64,000 bases of DNA, taken from positions 744,997-808,996 of the forward strand of contig NZ_BLPF01000002.1 of assembly GCF_011764425.1 (NCBI RefSeq), given 5' to 3'. The translations under genes and the position numbers were made by a program. The notes under the pieces are model-generated. The model was not told the origin of the DNA. It made no database searches and was given only the letters and a program-made list of their open reading frames with translations. How positions within the stretch are numbered: position 1 is the first letter of the stretch; every line of letters starts with the position of its first letter. Below, in pieces: positions 52,191 through 60,974 of the stretch. The stretch is from Phytohabitans houttuyneae. Its GTDB lineage: Bacteria > Actinomycetota > Actinomycetes > Mycobacteriales > Micromonosporaceae.

Positions 52191-54232
52191 CACGGGCTCC
52201 TCGGTGGGTCGGTGAGGCGGCGCTGGAAGTAGCGGCAGAACTCGAGCCAGTCGCGGTCGTCCCAGACGGCACGCAGGTCGGCGATGGCCTCGGCGGGCTC
52301 GGCGCGCCACCGCTGCCGGTAGGCGACCAGAAAGCCGGCCGGCAGGTCCGGCCATGACGTGTCCAGCCCGTCGCGGTGCTGAGCGCGGAACTCCGCCGTG
52401 TCGTCGGGCCACAGAAGGATCGGGCTGAAGGCAAGCAGCATCTCCATCAGCCGCTGGTCCTCGCCCGGGCTGCTGCTGAGCCCGATCGCCCGGGTGTACG
52501 CGCCGGAGCGCAGCCGCTCGTGCAGCGCCCGCAGCTCGCGGGTGTCCTGCTCGGCCAGCCAGTCGATCGGCGCCTGCCCCTCGTACGCGGAGATCTCCTC
52601 CAGCCGCTTGGCGGCGTAGGTGTTGATCCACCGCAGGCCGTGCGGCGGGCTGAGCCGTTCACTCCACCGGGTCACCACGTCGTAGTCGACCCCCAGGCGC
52701 GCGCCGTACTCCACTTCCTCCGGACGCCAGCGCAGCAGCAGCGGCGTGGGGATCGCCACGTCGACGCGGCGCAGGGTGAGCCGCCCTTCCGCGGCGTGCT
52801 CCTCCGCCCAGTCGATGGCGGAGGCAAGCGCCGCTTCCACGCCGGCGCGGCTTGGCTCGCAGGGGAACTCCTCGCGCTGGTACAGGTCACCGTCACACAG
52901 CAGCCACCCGCCGAGCGTCTCCGGCCAGTCGCCGGCGATGGACGCGTGCAGGCTCACGATCAGGCGCAGGCGCTGCTCCCGGGAGCGGGTACGGATCGCT
53001 TCGGCCGCGTCGTTGGCCTGCACGGTCGCGCCGACCGACTCCGCCCAACCGCGCAGCTCGGGCCCTTCGACGTCGAGGCCGGCGTCGGCGGCGAGCAGGA
53101 TCAAAAACCGGACCATCGTCATACGGCAGGTCTGGCTCACCGGGTGCGAGAGCGCCACATGCTCGACAAGGTCGGCGTCCGTGGTCAGCTGCCGGTCGGC
53201 CACCGGGATGCGCAGGATCGCCGCGGCGCGGCGCAACCGCGTGCTGGTCAGCGCGGCGCCCAGCCAGGTACGCAGGAAGGCTGTGGTGCGCAGCGCCACC
53301 AGCAGGCTGTCCGCGGCCCGCGCTGCCCGCACATACTCCGGCCCGGCCGGCGCGGCCGCCTCCATCTGCTCCCTCAGCTGACGCAGCGCGGACTCCGTCC
53401 ACTCCGCGGGTAGCGGGACGTGCTCGGGCAGCCCGGAAAGCGCCGCGCGCAGCTCCGCCGCGCCGACCCGGCCGAGCGCTGCCCGTGCCGTGCCCGAGCG
53501 GTGTGGCCTTCGGTAGGCGACGTTGTGTCCGAGCCACAGGCCACCGACCGCCGTCGGGTCGCCGTCGAACGCGGATACCACGATGTCCTGCCCCAGGCCC
53601 GGCCGCCGCAGCTGGGTCGCGACACTGTGGACGTCGAGCAGCAGTCCCGCGTCGGCGACCCCGGCCCGCAGGACCCCGGTCGCGCCGCGGCTGAGCCGCA
53701 GCTCGTACGCGTCCTGCCCGACCGCGGCGGCCATCAGCAGCGCCAGCCGGGTGCGGCCGCCCCGGGTGCCGGTGGCCAGCTCCGCCATCGAGGGTTGGGC
53801 AGCGGCCGCGGTGCAGGTGTCGATGATGCCGACGACGCCGTTGACACCGGGCCGGTCGGCCGCCTCCAGCAGCAGGCGCCGCACGTCGACCGCGCCTTCC
53901 CGCACTCCCTGCCGCGAGTGCAGCCCCATCAGGTACAGGGTCGGTGCGGTGCCGGGAATGAAGCCGTGCCCCAGCAGCGCCAGTACCAGGGTTGCCTCGT
54001 GCCGCGCGGCGTGCCCGGCGGCGGCGCGTACCAGCTGCTCGATCTGCTCGGCGGCCAGCTCGCCGTGGTGCAGCGACCCGCCGTCGGGCAGCCCGGGCGC
54101 GCAGCCGCCGACCGCGGCGTCGGCCAAGGCGTCGTGCAGGCCGCGCGCCGCCTCCTCCAGCCCGTCGAGGAACGGCAGGTCCCGGCACTGGGACGCGACC
54201 ACGAGCAGGTGACGCCGCGGATGCGTGGTCAT
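52190..54232 (-). CDS. Caspase-like protease with VMAP-type C-terminal domain
   Basis: 680 residues from ATG 54232, overlapping the hydrolase stop (ATGA). The N-terminal 230 residues follow the caspase/metacaspase pattern: first strand HLLVVASQC, His89 in LALLGHGF, Cys140 in VGIIDTC. The middle (about 290-400) is helical. The C-terminal 250 residues (RLIVSLHASIAGDWPETLGG, DVAIPTPLLLRWRPEEVEYG, SPILLWPDD) resemble the vWA-MoxR-associated protein C-terminal domain. In related systems the protease is the effector fired when the sensor is triggered. The VMAP call is from pattern recognition and needs a profile search. Confidence 0.78.
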   Translation of the reverse strand: MTTHPRRHLLVVASQCRDLPFLDGLEEAARGLHDALADAAVGGCAPGLPDGGSLHHGELAAEQIEQLVRAAAGHAARHEATLVLALLGHGFIPGTAPTLYLMGLHSRQGVREGAVDVRRLLLEAADRPGVNGVVGIIDTCTAAAAQPSMAELATGTRGGRTRLALLMAAAVGQDAYELRLSRGATGVLRAGVADAGLLLDVHSVATQLRRPGLGQDIVVSAFDGDPTAVGGLWLGHNVAYRRPHRSGTARAALGRVGAAELRAALSGLPEHVPLPAEWTESALRQLREQMEAAAPAGPEYVRAARAADSLLVALRTTAFLRTWLGAALTSTRLRRAAAILRIPVADRQLTTDADLVEHVALSHPVSQTCRMTMVRFLILLAADAGLDVEGPELRGWAESVGATVQANDAAEAIRTRSREQRLRLIVSLHASIAGDWPETLGGWLLCDGDLYQREEFPCEPSRAGVEAALASAIDWAEEHAAEGRLTLRRVDVAIPTPLLLRWRPEEVEYGARLGVDYDVVTRWSERLSPPHGLRWINTYAAKRLEEISAYEGQAPIDWLAEQDTRELRALHERLRSGAYTRAIGLSSSPGEDQRLMEMLLAFSPILLWPDDTAEFRAQHRDGLDTSWPDLPAGFLVAYRQRWRAEPAEAIADLRAVWDDRDWLEFCRYFQRRLTDPPRSP

Positions 54233-55188
54233 CGGGCACTCACATGGCGGCGCAGCGTCTCCGCGATCGGACCGGCGACGTCGGCCTTGCTCAGGTACTT
54301 GGTCGCGGTGTGCACCCAGAGCCCGTCCGAGTCGATCCGCGCGCTCTGCGGCAGTACCCCCGTCTCGTTGGGCTTGAGGTCCTCGGCCAGCCGCGGCCGG
54401 CTGACGACGACGTCGTCGCGGTCCCAGAAGTTGAGCCACCGCCGCACCGCCCGCGGAGTGCGCGGTGGTTGCGGCACCAGGCGGGGCAGCACGACGGTAC
54501 GCATCGCGATCGGCGAACCCAGCGTCACCAGCAGCGGCACCTCGCCGGTGTACTCGTGCAGCGCCTCCAGGCCGACGACTGTGCCCAGCGAATGCGTCAC
54601 GGCGATCACCGGCCCGTCGCCGAACGCCGCGCGCACCCTGGCCCGGATGCGTACGTCCAATGTGGCCCCGCTCGCATCGTGCTCGCCGCGGGCCAGGTAG
54701 CGCGCCACCTGGGCCAGGTCTCCCACGAGGAACTTCGCGCTGACCCACTGGCCGGAGCGCCGCAGCGGCCCGATGCCCAGCAAGGTCGTGGCGGCGTTGA
54801 TCGCCCGGCGGAGCAGGTCGCCCGCCCCCTGCGCCGGGCCGGGCGGGCGTAACTGCGCGCGGGCCGCGAGCAGCTGCGCCCGCACCTGCTCCTGCGACAC
54901 CTCCGCCAGATGCTCCTCGACCGTCTCGGTGAGCAGCTCGACAAGGATCTGCGCCTCGCCCGCGCCGAGCGGGGCCGCACCCGCGCCCTGCGCCTGGCCG
55001 GGGGTGAACAGGTCGCCGTAGTGGCAGAAGTGCACGTCTACCTGCCGGCCGCCGGCGAGCCGGTCGGCCAGGTCCGAGTGTCCGGACCGGCGAAAGCCCT
55101 CGGCCAGCGCCGCGCTCCACCGCGCGCACTCCTCGTCGGCACGGCGTGCGGCGCCGATGCCGTGGACGAACACCAGCCGAAGCGACAT
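54229..55188 (-). CDS. Alpha/beta-hydrolase (lipase/PGAP1-like), first gene of the conflict operon
   Basis: 319 residues from ATG 55188. VFVHGIG oxyanion-hole motif at the N-terminus; nucleophile elbow VTHSLGTVVGLEAL, where the first Gly of GxSxG is Thr; likely acid in NFWDRDDVV and His in LWVHTATKY. No signal peptide, so it is cytoplasmic. It overlaps the caspase-like gene and is the promoter-proximal member. It could be a second effector (lipid or ester hydrolase) or an accessory. Confidence 0.8.
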   Translation of the reverse strand: MSLRLVFVHGIGAARRADEECARWSAALAEGFRRSGHSDLADRLAGGRQVDVHFCHYGDLFTPGQAQGAGAAPLGAGEAQILVELLTETVEEHLAEVSQEQVRAQLLAARAQLRPPGPAQGAGDLLRRAINAATTLLGIGPLRRSGQWVSAKFLVGDLAQVARYLARGEHDASGATLDVRIRARVRAAFGDGPVIAVTHSLGTVVGLEALHEYTGEVPLLVTLGSPIAMRTVVLPRLVPQPPRTPRAVRRWLNFWDRDDVVVSRPRLAEDLKPNETGVLPQSARIDSDGLWVHTATKYLSKADVAGPIAETLRRHVSAR

Positions 55189-55498
55189 CGACTCTCCGAG
55201 GCCAAACAGGACGGATCACGTCGGGACGTCATCTTTTCCAACGTACGAGGCGTGGTACAAGTGCCAGCCTCGCCGATGAGCGCCAGTGGTTGTCGGATGC
55301 CCGACAGCCTCGGGCGCCGAGCTGCCGGCTCAACCAGCGAGCGCCGATGCGTTCGGCGATGACCGTCCTGTAGGCACGGCGGGATTGTTCGGGACTTCCG
55401 TCCCGGCAACCTCAGGAGTTTCGGCAGCGGTGCGATGCGCGTTGTCGCCGGGAGGCTGTGGGTGTCAAGAGGTACGACTTCCGCTCCCGGAGGCAACG
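55189..55498. promoter_or_regulatory. Divergent region between conflict operon and DoxX gene
   Basis: 310 bases with no convincing gene. It must contain the promoter of the leftward four-gene operon and of the rightward DoxX gene. I see no strong operator-like palindrome; AT-richer bases near 55225-55260 are the best promoter candidates for the operon. Confidence 0.4.
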
Positions 55499-56092
55499 AT
55501 GACCACCAACACCGGCCGGGTCAAGGTCCCGGCGCACGCGCTGGAGAAGGCCGAGGCTCCCGGCCACATGCTTACTACTGTCGCCGCCCGGGCTTTGGCG
55601 GTGTTGCGGATCAGCACCGGCATCGTGTTCCTGTGGGCGTTCCTGGACAAGACGTTCGGATTCGGCTTCGCCACGCCGGACGAGCGGGCGTGGATCAACG
55701 GTGGCTCCCCCACGAAGGGCTTTTTGTCCCGCGTGGAGGTCGGCCCGTTCCAGTCGATCTCCCACGACATGGCCGGTCTGTGGTGGGTCGACGCCCTGTT
55801 CATGATCGGTATGGGTGCTGTCGGTCTGGCCCTGATCGCCGGTGTGGGCCTGCGCGTCGCGGCGGCCGCCGGTTCCTTGATCATGGTGATGATGTGGGCG
55901 GCGGAGTTCCCGCCGGACCGGTTCACCGCTGCTGGTGAGGCGTCGGGCTCGACCAACCCGTTCATGGACTACCACCTGATCTACGCGATCGTCCTGGTGG
56001 TGCTGGCGCTCACCTACGCCGGGCACACCTGGGGCCTGGGCCGGTTCTGGGCCCGCCTGCCCTTCGTCCAGAAGAACCGCTGGATGATCTGA
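55499..56092 (+). CDS. DoxX-family membrane protein
   Basis: 197 residues from ATG 55499, preceded by GGAGG. Four hydrophobic helices: ALAVLRISTGIVFLWAFLDK, LFMIGMGAVGLALIAGVGL, RVAAAAGSLIMVMMWAAEF and IYAIVLVVLALTYAGH. This fits DoxX/DoxD-like proteins, some linked to thiosulfate:quinone oxidoreductase or membrane redox. It is a single gene. Confidence 0.8.
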   Translation: MTTNTGRVKVPAHALEKAEAPGHMLTTVAARALAVLRISTGIVFLWAFLDKTFGFGFATPDERAWINGGSPTKGFLSRVEVGPFQSISHDMAGLWWVDALFMIGMGAVGLALIAGVGLRVAAAAGSLIMVMMWAAEFPPDRFTAAGEASGSTNPFMDYHLIYAIVLVVLALTYAGHTWGLGRFWARLPFVQKNRWMI

Positions 56093-56292
56093 CTCCCCTC
56101 CGGGAGGCCGTGCCGGGTCGCCGCAGGCGGCCCGGCACTGTCGCGGGCAGGAACGCGTCCGCGGCGCCTGTGCCGAACGTCCACGCAGTCGATTACAGCC
56201 ACAGCGGCGCGAGCCAGCCGAGCAGGACGGCGCCCAGAGCGATCCCACGACGAGGGCTATGACGCGGCGGCGGGCGACGAGGAACAGACCGT

Positions 56293-58035
56293 TCAGCGGT
56301 GGCACGACAGGGTGCGCCGGAACAGCTCAATGAGTGCGTCATTTGCGTTCGCGGAGTTCACCGGGGTTGGGTAGTCGTCATAGTAGATTCCGAGCCCGCC
56401 GTCGCCGCGGTACGAGTGATAGGTCCACGCCAGGTCGCGCGTGGCGAGCAGGTCGAGCATGTCGGTCAACCACTGCAGGCCGCCGCGCTCGAACGATGAG
56501 CGAATGGTGCCGAACTCGCCGAGGTAGAGCGGAACGTCGTGGGCCTCGCCCCAGGCCGCGTACCGGTCGACTTCCGCGGCGAGCATTGCCTTCTCCCGTC
56601 CGACGACCGGCACCGCGCTGGTGAGGAACTCCAGCCGCCCCAGCGACGTCGAGCCGGTGGCGCTGCCCTCCGCCCGGGCCCAGTACTTGAGCTCGTAGGT
56701 GTTTCCGGTCCGCACTTTGAACCAGTAGGCGTCGGATGACAGGGACGCGTCGGTGTTGGTCTCCGAGATGCCGACGGAGCGAGTGCCGGAGTGGCCGTCG
56801 GCACCGGCGACGCGGGTGCCGCCTGCGCCCGGGGTGCTCGTGTCGAGCCACAGGTACCAGGAGACAGGGTCCTCGATGTCCACTTTGGCCAGCTGCCGGA
56901 CCAGGCGGCCCTCTGAGTCGTACTCGTTGACCTCGAAGTCGTCGAAGTACACGGTCCCGGCGTTGTGTTGGGACATGAAAGTGGGGCGCCCGACGTTCCA
57001 GGTGGGATCCGTGACGGTGTACCGGACGCTGTACGGGGTCCATGGTGTGGTGCCGTCGGGGACGCGCAACACGTCGGCCGGCGGCGTGCCGTCGAAGGTC
57101 CAGTGTCTCCAGGTGAGGTTGCTCCAGGAGACAGTGATCGCGGAGGGGTCGGGGTACGAGGTCGGGATCTGGCAGCAGCTCACCCAGGGCGCGAGCTGAT
57201 GGGTGAACTCGATAGGCGTGTAAGTGTGGAACTCGTAGAGAATGTTGGGGTCGTCGACGAGGACGAAGCCGTGGTCCTCGTCAGTCACCGGCTCGGAGGA
57301 GCCACTGCCGTCGGCGTTCTTCCCGTTCAGGCGCTCGACGGTCACGATGTGCCAGGGGTCGACCTCGCGGATGGCGTCCACGAGGCGGTGCGCGAGCTGT
57401 ACCCACTGCTCCTTCTCACCGGCGGTGATCGGCTCGTTGAGCAGGTCATAGCCGAGGACTGCTGGCTCTGCGCGGTACCGTCGGGCGATCTCCCGCCACA
57501 GCGCGAGAAGTCGATCCTGGTTACGCACGTCGTTCCAGAGCGCGACACCCTTCCCCAGTGACTGAAACCCGCCCTGCGGCACGTGCATGTTGAGCTGCAG
57601 TCGGATGTTATGCGCCTTCGCCCAGGCGATGTTCTGATCGATCCACCGGAAGCCGGCCTCCTTCCAGACGCCGGGTGCGGCGTCGTCCTCGAACGTCCGG
57701 TAGTTCAGATAGAACCGGACGAGATTCATCCCCATGCCTCGCACGCGCTCATAGTCGATCTCGCCATGGTGTGCGGTGGGCAGCTCGACGTCGGACCAGA
57801 CCGCGTTTCCGAATGCGACGCCGCGAAGCGGGATCGGCCGGCCCACGTCGTCGACGATCTTCCGGCAGGAGACACGGAGAATGCCGGCCGGGCGTGCGCC
57901 GTCGCTCATGAGCTCGGTACCCCTGGCCAACCCACCGACGGGGTCGGCGAATGCGGACCTCACGGAGACAGCGAGCACGGCTACCAGCGCCAGAACGCAC
58001 AGCGACGAGTGCAGGATCCCGAATCGCCGAAACAT
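56293..58035 (-). CDS. Secreted GH5-like glycoside hydrolase with internal beta domain
   Basis: 580 residues from ATG 58035, with AAGGA six bases upstream. Signal peptide at the N-terminus (SLCVLALVAVLAVSVRSAFA). TIM-barrel motifs of family 5: RGVAFGNAVWSD, NLVRFYLNYR, GYDLLNEPI (acid/base Glu near 198) and PLYLGEFGT (nucleophile Glu near 506). About 180 residues between these two (VYFDDFEVNEYD to GRLEFLTS) form a carbohydrate-binding-like beta domain inserted in the barrel, which is uncommon. Target is probably a beta-glucan or mannan. Confidence 0.85.
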   Translation of the reverse strand: MFRRFGILHSSLCVLALVAVLAVSVRSAFADPVGGLARGTELMSDGARPAGILRVSCRKIVDDVGRPIPLRGVAFGNAVWSDVELPTAHHGEIDYERVRGMGMNLVRFYLNYRTFEDDAAPGVWKEAGFRWIDQNIAWAKAHNIRLQLNMHVPQGGFQSLGKGVALWNDVRNQDRLLALWREIARRYRAEPAVLGYDLLNEPITAGEKEQWVQLAHRLVDAIREVDPWHIVTVERLNGKNADGSGSSEPVTDEDHGFVLVDDPNILYEFHTYTPIEFTHQLAPWVSCCQIPTSYPDPSAITVSWSNLTWRHWTFDGTPPADVLRVPDGTTPWTPYSVRYTVTDPTWNVGRPTFMSQHNAGTVYFDDFEVNEYDSEGRLVRQLAKVDIEDPVSWYLWLDTSTPGAGGTRVAGADGHSGTRSVGISETNTDASLSSDAYWFKVRTGNTYELKYWARAEGSATGSTSLGRLEFLTSAVPVVGREKAMLAAEVDRYAAWGEAHDVPLYLGEFGTIRSSFERGGLQWLTDMLDLLATRDLAWTYHSYRGDGGLGIYYDDYPTPVNSANANDALIELFRRTLSCHR

Positions 58036-58286
58036 CTCATTCCTTTCCAACCGGGCCAAGGTCTCAGGACGATTGTTCGGCTAGCTGACCTCATGCGATA
58101 GAGGTTCACCGATATTTGTCTGACTCGTTCCGTCAGGCTCTCCACTTGCTGCGTGAGATCGCACCGCTGTGCCGTCCGACCCTGCCCGTAGCGACAATCG
58201 GCCCTTGTTGCGGAGCGTGCGTCTGCGTGAAAACGGAACTACGAGCCCGGGTGTGGGTTGCCGGGCGCCGACGAGGGGGTGAGGAC

Positions 58287-58577
58287 ATGACTGACGAGCC
58301 GATCCTGCGTAGTGGTGATCATGGCGAATGGGTGCGCCATCTGCAGCAGATGCTCACCGTCGCGGGACACGATCCGGGGCCTGCCGACGGCGCCTTCGGT
58401 GATCGGACACTGGCCAGTGTCTGGGCCTACCAGAGTTCCTTCGGCCTGGTGGTCGACGGTGTGGTCGGGCCGGACACCTGGTTCCAGCTTTACGTGCCTC
58501 CATCGTTGGATACGGTCGTGCCGACCGTGCGCCGCTTGAGCAGATCACTGGTCAAGGTCGACGTGCCGGCCGTTTGA
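58287..58577 (+). CDS. Small peptidoglycan-binding-domain protein
   Basis: 96 residues from ATG 58287, with GAGGGGGTGAGG upstream. One PG_binding_1 domain: ILRSGDHGEWVRHLQQML, DGAFGDRTLASVWAYQ, LVVDGVVGPDTW. No signal peptide or other domain, so it may be an intracellular or phage/toxin-linked module rather than a complete wall hydrolase. The C-terminus is short and basic. Confidence 0.78.
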   Translation: MTDEPILRSGDHGEWVRHLQQMLTVAGHDPGPADGAFGDRTLASVWAYQSSFGLVVDGVVGPDTWFQLYVPPSLDTVVPTVRRLSRSLVKVDVPAV

Positions 58578-58690
58578 GCGACGAGCCAGACCTACTACAT
58601 CGACCGCGCTTAGGAACGCGGTAGCGGTGGCGAGGGTGGCGAGCTTGGCGTAGTCCTCCTCGTCGATGCGCAGAACCGGCCCGTACCGGC

Positions 58691-59532
58691 GTGCTCGCGC
58701 CGTCGCGGAACGCCCTCTGGACGACCCGCGGGCCCCGCGAGGTCGCGGAGTCGGGCCTGACAATCTTGGGCCTGACCGCGATGACGGATCCGCCGTGCCC
58801 GGACGTCGCGGACGCGGTCGCCGACTGCCGGCGCGCCGGCATCCGCATCGTCATAGTCAGCGGCGACCACCCGCTGACCGCCGAGGCGATTGCCCGGCAG
58901 GCTGGCATCGTCGCCGGCGGCGCACTGACCGTGGTCACCGGCGCCCGTCTGGAGGCGATGGACGAGCCGGCGCTGGACTCACTACTGGCGGCGCCGGGCG
59001 ACCGGCTCGTCAGCCGGGTTACCCGGAGCACAAGCTGCGGGTGGTGGCCGCGCTGCGCCGCCGGGGCGAGGTCGTGGCGGTCACCGCCGACGGCGCCAAC
59101 AACGCACCCGCGCTCAAGCACGTCGATATCGGCGTCGCGATGGGCGCGTGCGACACCGACGTCGCCCGCGAGGCGTCCGTCATTGTGCTGCTGGACGACT
59201 CCTTCGCGAGCATCGCCGCCGCGGTGCGGCTGGGCCGATCGGTGTACCACAACATCCGCAAGTTCCTCGTCTACGTCTTCAGCAGCGGGACGGCGGACAC
59301 CGTCCTGCTGCTGGGGCTCGCCAAAGCCGAGGTTTCGCTGATCACGACGGTCATCACGAGCTGGTCGCGGAGTGCCGGCCGGGACCTCGCCGCCATACCG
59401 CCGCCGCCCGGCACGCTCGTGGCCGCGGTCGTCCGCGACGAGACCCCGCTCGCCGCCGGGCCGGGATTCCGCCTCCGTCCGGGAGACGAGCTGCTCATCG
59501 TCTCCGAGACGGCCGGCGAACAGGAGATCTAG
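58691..59532 (+). pseudogene. Relic: P-type ATPase fragment joined to a TrkA-C fragment
   Basis: The first part matches the P domain of cation P-type ATPases ([39 protein letters not shown]). Near 59023 (GTTACCCGGAGC) one C is missing and the reading moves to the adjacent frame: [39 protein letters not shown]. The family motif TGDGVND has become TADGANN, so a Mg ligand is lost. After about 59395 the sequence resembles a TrkA-C (RCK) domain ([24 protein letters not shown]). There is no phosphorylation DKTGT motif. It is a broken, rearranged remnant. Confidence 0.7.
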
Positions 59533-59566
59533 GAAGGCTTCCAATAGGCGGCCGCGACGGGCAACG

Positions 59567-60394
59567 TCAGTCGATCCAGGGTGAGGTGACGCCGAACGTG
59601 GCGGCGATCTGTTTGACCTCGTCGGCAGTCAGACCTTCGGCCGGACTGCCGGCGATCAGGTTCATGTACTCGTAGCGGGCGGCGGTTTCGGCGTACTCGA
59701 TGAGGTCGACCGCTCTGGTGATGGAGTGGTCAGAGCGGGCCATGACCCCGTGCTTGCTCCACAGCACGACATCGAAGATGCGCAGCCCATCGACGTTGGC
59801 CGCCATGAGCTCAGGTGAGCCCGGCATCATGAAATCGAGCACGCCAACGCCTTGTGGCAGGCTGATAATCGTCTCGGGTTCCCAGCGCAAGATCCGCCGG
59901 TTGAGCACGCCAGTGTTCCGGTAGGTCGGAATGTGGCTCAGGTAGGTCAGGTGCGGTGGTTGGGCGTGCACGATGGCTTGGAAGTGCAGGCCCTGACGCG
60001 AGACCTGGTCGTCGTGTACGGCCAGGTGTGAGTTCAACTCGCTGGTCAGTTTGTCGAACAGGCGACGTGGGGCGGTGTGCAGCGTGGCCGTCCGACCGCC
60101 GTCGTGGACCCGTACGGCGCCGACGTTCCCCAGTGGGTCTGTGCCGATCTGACGCAGCCGGCGACCGGAGCCGGTGACCAGCAAGGTGTGGCCGGCTAAC
60201 GACGGGGCGGGTAGCGGCAGGTCGATCCGTTGCTGTGCGGGAAAAAAGCCTCGCAGATCGACCTCCCAGCCGATGAGGACAGACATGTTTCCGGCGCCGG
60301 CCTCGCTGGCGTCGATCTCGCAGATGCGGCTGCCGGCGACGCCCATCCCAGTCAGCAGATCGTCGAGCGAAGGAAGTGGTTTGTTTGTCGACAT
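59567..60394 (-). CDS. rhaD: Rhamnulose-1-phosphate aldolase-like class II aldolase
   Basis: 275 residues, ATG 60394. The length equals RhaD (about 274). Motifs: SELNSHLAVHDD, AIVHAQPPHLTYLSHI, DVVLWSKHGVMA, LIEYAETAARYEYMNLIAG. Compared with E. coli, where zinc ligands form HCH, this has HAQ, the variant seen in Bacteroides-like RhaD. It cleaves L-rhamnulose-1-phosphate to DHAP and lactaldehyde. No rhamnose isomerase or kinase is next to it in the window. Confidence 0.78.
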   Translation of the reverse strand: MSTNKPLPSLDDLLTGMGVAGSRICEIDASEAGAGNMSVLIGWEVDLRGFFPAQQRIDLPLPAPSLAGHTLLVTGSGRRLRQIGTDPLGNVGAVRVHDGGRTATLHTAPRRLFDKLTSELNSHLAVHDDQVSRQGLHFQAIVHAQPPHLTYLSHIPTYRNTGVLNRRILRWEPETIISLPQGVGVLDFMMPGSPELMAANVDGLRIFDVVLWSKHGVMARSDHSITRAVDLIEYAETAARYEYMNLIAGSPAEGLTADEVKQIAATFGVTSPWID

Positions 60395-60715
60395 GCCGCA
60401 AGCGTGCGGCGGCCGGTGCGGTTCGCGGCAGGGCCAAAGGTCACGCGGCTGGGCGGCGGGCCGATGAGAGAGTCATGGTCCTGGGCGCGGGACGGGACGG
60501 CCCTCGCATGGCGGTTCGCGCACGCAGGTGTCGGTGCGGGTCGGGTCCCGCTTCGGCCTCACCGGCTTTGCGTGCTCGGCGGGATGCGGAAATCGCTCCC
60601 GCCTGTAGTGGTGTCGGCTCTTCTAATCGGGCTCAGTAAGGCCGTGATGCCCAATGGACGTCAACCCGTTGATCGCGTTTCGGCGAGTGGTGGCGGGGCG
60701 GTGAGGATGGTGTAG
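60395..60715. other. Non-coding stretch upstream of rhaD
   Basis: About 320 bases with no recognisable gene. It must hold the rhaD promoter near its left end; the rest reads as eroded sequence continuous with the fibronectin III relic that follows. Confidence 0.45.
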
Positions 60716-60931
60716 GTCACGACCGACACCGGCTTCGTCGTCGAACGGGCCAACGGCATCGGCGCCTCCGTGCCGGTCGCGACCTCATCCGCCCAGGGTC
60801 ATCACCAGCACACTCCTATGTGGACGCTAGTGTCCAGGCGAGCGAGCACGACCTACCGCTACCGGGTCCGGGCCGCCGACCTGGGCATACCGTCGGAGTG
60901 GTCGAACGTCATCACCGTGACCACCCCGTGA
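60716..60931 (+). pseudogene. Fibronectin type III domain remnant
   Basis: The C-terminal end of a secreted FN3 domain is recognisable: GFVVERANGIG, then STTYRYRVRAADLG and SEWSNVITVTTP before TGA 60929-60931. A middle strand (SYVDASVQAS) is in another frame between about 60810 and 60840, so two compensating shifts are present. The 5' part of the parent gene is absent. It is probably the tail of a lost extracellular hydrolase. Confidence 0.6.
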
Positions 60932-60942
60932 ACCACCTCCAC

Positions 60943-60974
60943 GCCGGCGCCAGCCGTATCAGGCTGGCGCCGGC
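60943..60974. terminator. Bidirectional hairpin terminator candidate
   Basis: A perfect 13-bp inverted repeat, GCCGGCGCCAGCC (60943-60955) and GGCTGGCGCCGGC (60962-60974), with loop GTATCA. The GH65 stop codon lies in the loop, and the FN3 relic ends 12 bases to the left. High-GC stems without a U-tract are common terminators in actinomycetes. Confidence 0.65.
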
